DNA of 6,519 bases, taken from assembly GCA_035259345.1 (NCBI GenBank), contig DATFWK010000007.1, positions 1 to 6,519 of the forward strand, in the 5' to 3' direction. Positions 4,849-6,519 of this stretch are shown piece after piece. The translations under genes and the position numbers were made by a program. Source of the DNA: DATFWK01 sp035259345 (GTDB lineage: Bacteria; Actinomycetota; Thermoleophilia; Miltoncostaeales; Miltoncostaeaceae). The notes under the pieces were generated by a model. That model saw only the letters and a list, made by a program, of their open reading frames with translations. It did not search any database and was not told the DNA's origin. How positions within the stretch are numbered: the first letter of the stretch is position 1; the number at the start of each line of letters is the position of its first letter.

Positions 4849-5880
4849 TCAGCGCGCGGCGGCCACGGCGACCGCGAAGCGGCCGCGGGCATCCGCGTGC
4901 CACTCGACGACCTCGAGCCCGCCGGCCCGGAGCATCGCCGCGGCGCTCTCCTCGGTGAACTTGCCCGAGATCTCGGTCTGCATCTCCTCGCCGTCGGCGA
5001 ACGCAGCGACGACGTCTGCGCCGGGCACGTGGACCTTCTGGTCCCCCACCGAGCGCAGCCGCATCTCGATCCAGGCCGGCCCCGGGTCCCAGAACGCGAC
5101 GTGCTCCCAGCGGCTGAGGTCGAAGTCCGCCCCGAGCTCGCGGTTCAGCACGCGGAGGACGTTGCGGTTGAACTCCGCCGTGACGCCGGCCGCGTCGTTG
5201 TAGGCGGCCTCGAGCACGGCCGGGTCCTTGACGAGGTCGAGGCCGATCAGCAGCCGGTCCTCCGCGCGCATCAGCGGGAGAAGCGATCCGAGGAACGCCG
5301 GCTGGTGGTCCGGGTGGACGTTGCCGATCGTGCCGCCCAGGAACGCGACGAGGCGGGGGCCGCTGCGAAGCGGGCGCGGGATCGTGTGCAGGTGGTGCTG
5401 GAAGTCGCCGGCGACCCCGTGGACCCGGAGGCCCGGGTAGGCGGCCGCCAGCCGCCCGGCGGTGGCGAAGACCGTCTCCGGCGAGACGTCGAACGGCACG
5501 TAGCGGCGGAGCGTCCCGGCCGCGCGCATCGCGTCGAGCAGCGCCTCGGTCTTCCGCGCCGAGCCGGCCCCCAGCTCGACGACCTCCACCGCGCCGAGCC
5601 GGCCGGCGATGCCGGGCGCCTCGCGGCGGAGGATCTCGAGCTCGGTACGGGTCTGGTAGTACTCGGGCAGCCGCGTGATCCGCTCGAACAGGCGGCTGCC
5701 GCGCTCGTCGTAGAAGTACTTCGCGAGCAGCCACCGGGGCCGCTCGCCCAGGCCGCGCCGGACGTCGGCGGCGAGGCCCTCCCGCAGGTCGCCCTCCGGG
5801 TGGACGTCGAGCCGGTACGGCTTCGGGCGCAGCCGCAGCCGGGCCCGCCGCGGGACGATCAGGCGTCCGGGAGGTCCCAC
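4849..5880 (-). CDS. egtD: L-histidine N-alpha-methyltransferase EgtD
   Basis: SAM-dependent enzyme that trimethylates histidine to hercynine, the first step of ergothioneine synthesis; cytoplasmic. 343 residues from GTG 5880 (mycobacterial EgtD is about 321). The SAM-binding motif VELGAGSARKTEALLDA is at 101-117. The histidine-binding residues known from M. smegmatis EgtD (Y39, Y56, N166, Y206, E282, S284) line up with Y57 (KYFYD), Y74 (LPEYY), N187 (GGTIGN), Y227 (EAAYND), E303 and S305 (TEISGKF). M252 matches M273. Offsets are +18 and then a constant +21. All are conserved, so an active histidine-specific enzyme is expected. The start is uncertain: no ATG, GTG or TTG lies in frame between the egtB stop and the SAM motif. 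Candidates are GTG 5880 (22-nt overlap with egtB), GTG 5886, or a CTG at 5862 that overlaps the egtB TGA. No clear Shine-Dalgarno sequence precedes any of these. Co-transcribed with egtB. Confidence 0.95.
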   Translation of the reverse strand: MGPPGRLIVPRRARLRLRPKPYRLDVHPEGDLREGLAADVRRGLGERPRWLLAKYFYDERGSRLFERITRLPEYYQTRTELEILRREAPGIAGRLGAVEVVELGAGSARKTEALLDAMRAAGTLRRYVPFDVSPETVFATAGRLAAAYPGLRVHGVAGDFQHHLHTIPRPLRSGPRLVAFLGGTIGNVHPDHQPAFLGSLLPLMRAEDRLLIGLDLVKDPAVLEAAYNDAAGVTAEFNRNVLRVLNRELGADFDLSRWEHVAFWDPGPAWIEMRLRSVGDQKVHVPGADVVAAFADGEEMQTEISGKFTEESAAAMLRAGGLEVVEWHADARGRFAVAVAAAR

Positions 5881-6519
5881 GCGCACCGGAAGCCCGCGAA
5901 GATCTGCCTGCGCATGGGGAGGTCCCAGTTCCGGAAGCTCGTGCTGGCCGCGTGGGGCTGGGTCGCCCAGGAGCCGCCGCGCAGCACCCGGTAGCCGTCC
6001 CCGAAGAACGGCTCCGCGTACTCGCGGTACGGGAAGGGCCGGAAGCCGTCGTAGCCGGTGAACGGGCTCGCCGTCCACTCCCAGACGTCGCCGACGAGCT
6101 GGAGGCAGCCGGACGGGGCGGCGCCGTCGGGATAGGCGCCGGCGGGCGCGGTGCCGAATGCGAGCTGGTCGAGGTTCGCCCGCCCGGCGGGGTCGGCGTC
6201 GCCCCAGGGATAGCGGCCGTCGGGGTCGGCCGCGGCCGCGCGCTCCCACTCGGCCTCGGTCGGCAGGCGGCCGCCGGCCCAACGGGCGTGGGCGTCGGCC
6301 TCGTACCAGGAGACGTGGCAGACCGGCCGCTCCGGGTCGACAGGCTGCCACTCGTCGAAGACGCGGACCAGCCACCCGCCGGCGCCGTCCGGCGCCCAGT
6401 AGAGCGGGGCCGTGGTGCCCTCGGCGCATCGCCAGGCCCAGCCCTCCTCGGTCCAGAGCTCCGGGCGGCGGTAGCCGCCGTCGGCCATGAACGCCATGTG
6501 GCAGCCGTTGGTCACCGGC
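5859..6519 (-). CDS. egtB: Ergothioneine sulfoxide synthase EgtB, 5'-truncated by the window edge
   Basis: Non-heme iron enzyme that uses O2 to join hercynine to a thiol (gamma-glutamylcysteine in the mycobacterial type, cysteine in other types). The 219 visible residues are the C-terminal formylglycine-generating-enzyme-like domain. Marks in order: VTNGCHMAFMADGGYRRPELW, HVSWYEADAHARWAGGRLPT, EAEWERAA, YPWGD, QLVGDVWEWTASPF, GYDGFRPFPY, VLRGGSWAT, SFRNWDLP and the closing GFRCAWD. The family is about 430 residues, so the N-terminal DinB-like half with the iron-binding HX3HXE motif lies off the right edge. The GTG at 6515 is an internal valine and not the start. The gene precedes egtD and overlaps it by 2-28 nt, depending on the egtD start. 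Which thiol substrate is used cannot be settled from this half alone. Confidence 0.94.
   Translation of the reverse strand, partial: PVTNGCHMAFMADGGYRRPELWTEEGWAWRCAEGTTAPLYWAPDGAGGWLVRVFDEWQPVDPERPVCHVSWYEADAHARWAGGRLPTEAEWERAAAADPDGRYPWGDADPAGRANLDQLAFGTAPAGAYPDGAAPSGCLQLVGDVWEWTASPFTGYDGFRPFPYREYAEPFFGDGYRVLRGGSWATQPHAASTSFRNWDLPMRRQIFAGFRCAWDLPDA

Noticed and set aside
4831..4850. Small inverted repeat GAGCC/GGCTC around the convergent crp-like and egtD stops
   Set aside because: Only a 5-bp stem with a 10-nt loop, no T-tract, and mostly coding; too weak to call a terminator.
4897..5994. Long plus-strand open frame (365 codons) opposite egtD/egtB
   Set aside because: It is antisense to well-supported EgtD and EgtB, has a charged repetitive composition typical of reverse-frame reading in GC-rich DNA, and shows no family motif.
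5881..6429. Upstream extension of the EgtD frame to 526 residues
   Set aside because: It overlaps EgtB in another frame and is an arginine/proline-rich shadow; EgtD homologues begin near 5860-5880.

Overview
The window is GC-rich (roughly 70% by eye) and densely packed. It has actinobacterial features: G/C-ending codons, GTG starts, TANNNT -10 boxes placed directly before start codons, and an ergothioneine locus. The style of the proteins (BioB, EgtB, EgtD) would suit a Thermoleophilia-like lineage, but that placement is recall and not a computed result. There is no mobile element, CRISPR array, tRNA or rRNA. All coding regions belong to recognisable families.

Layout from left to right. (1) Positions 1-750, minus strand: the N-terminal 250 residues of biotin synthase BioB, cut by the window edge. 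(2) Positions 751-845: a divergent control region with a clear dyad operator (GCATCT-N9-AGATGC) between the -35 and -10 elements of the arsR promoter. (3) Positions 846-1605, plus strand: an ArsR-family repressor overlapping by 35 bp an SRPBCC/AHSA1-type protein, a common actinobacterial pair. (4) Positions 1631-3330, minus strand: an ABC-2 exporter, ATPase first and then permease, convergent with the ArsR pair and separated from it by a GC-rich hairpin. (5) Positions 3432-3995, minus strand: a RibD-C/dihydrofolate-reductase-family oxidoreductase. (6) Positions 4150-4842, plus strand: a Crp/Fnr-family regulator with a diverged sensor domain. (7) Positions 4849-6519, minus strand: egtD and, upstream of it, the C-terminal half of egtB (cut by the right edge). 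These are the methyltransferase and sulfoxide synthase of ergothioneine biosynthesis.

How the genes work together: EgtD trimethylates histidine to hercynine, and EgtB then joins it to a thiol substrate with O2, so the right-hand pair makes up the core of ergothioneine synthesis. The ABC pair forms one exporter. ArsR probably represses its own operon. The other genes look like independent single-gene units.

The most interesting signals are in the non-coding and junction DNA. Three of the four visible transcription-unit heads (bioB, arsR, ABC ATPase) carry a TANNNT box 6-7 nt before the start codon, which predicts leaderless mRNAs. Two unrelated gene junctions (ATPase/permease and egtB/egtD) share a CTGA overlap, in which a CTG codon overlaps the upstream TGA and may be the true start. 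I see no clearly novel multi-gene system here.
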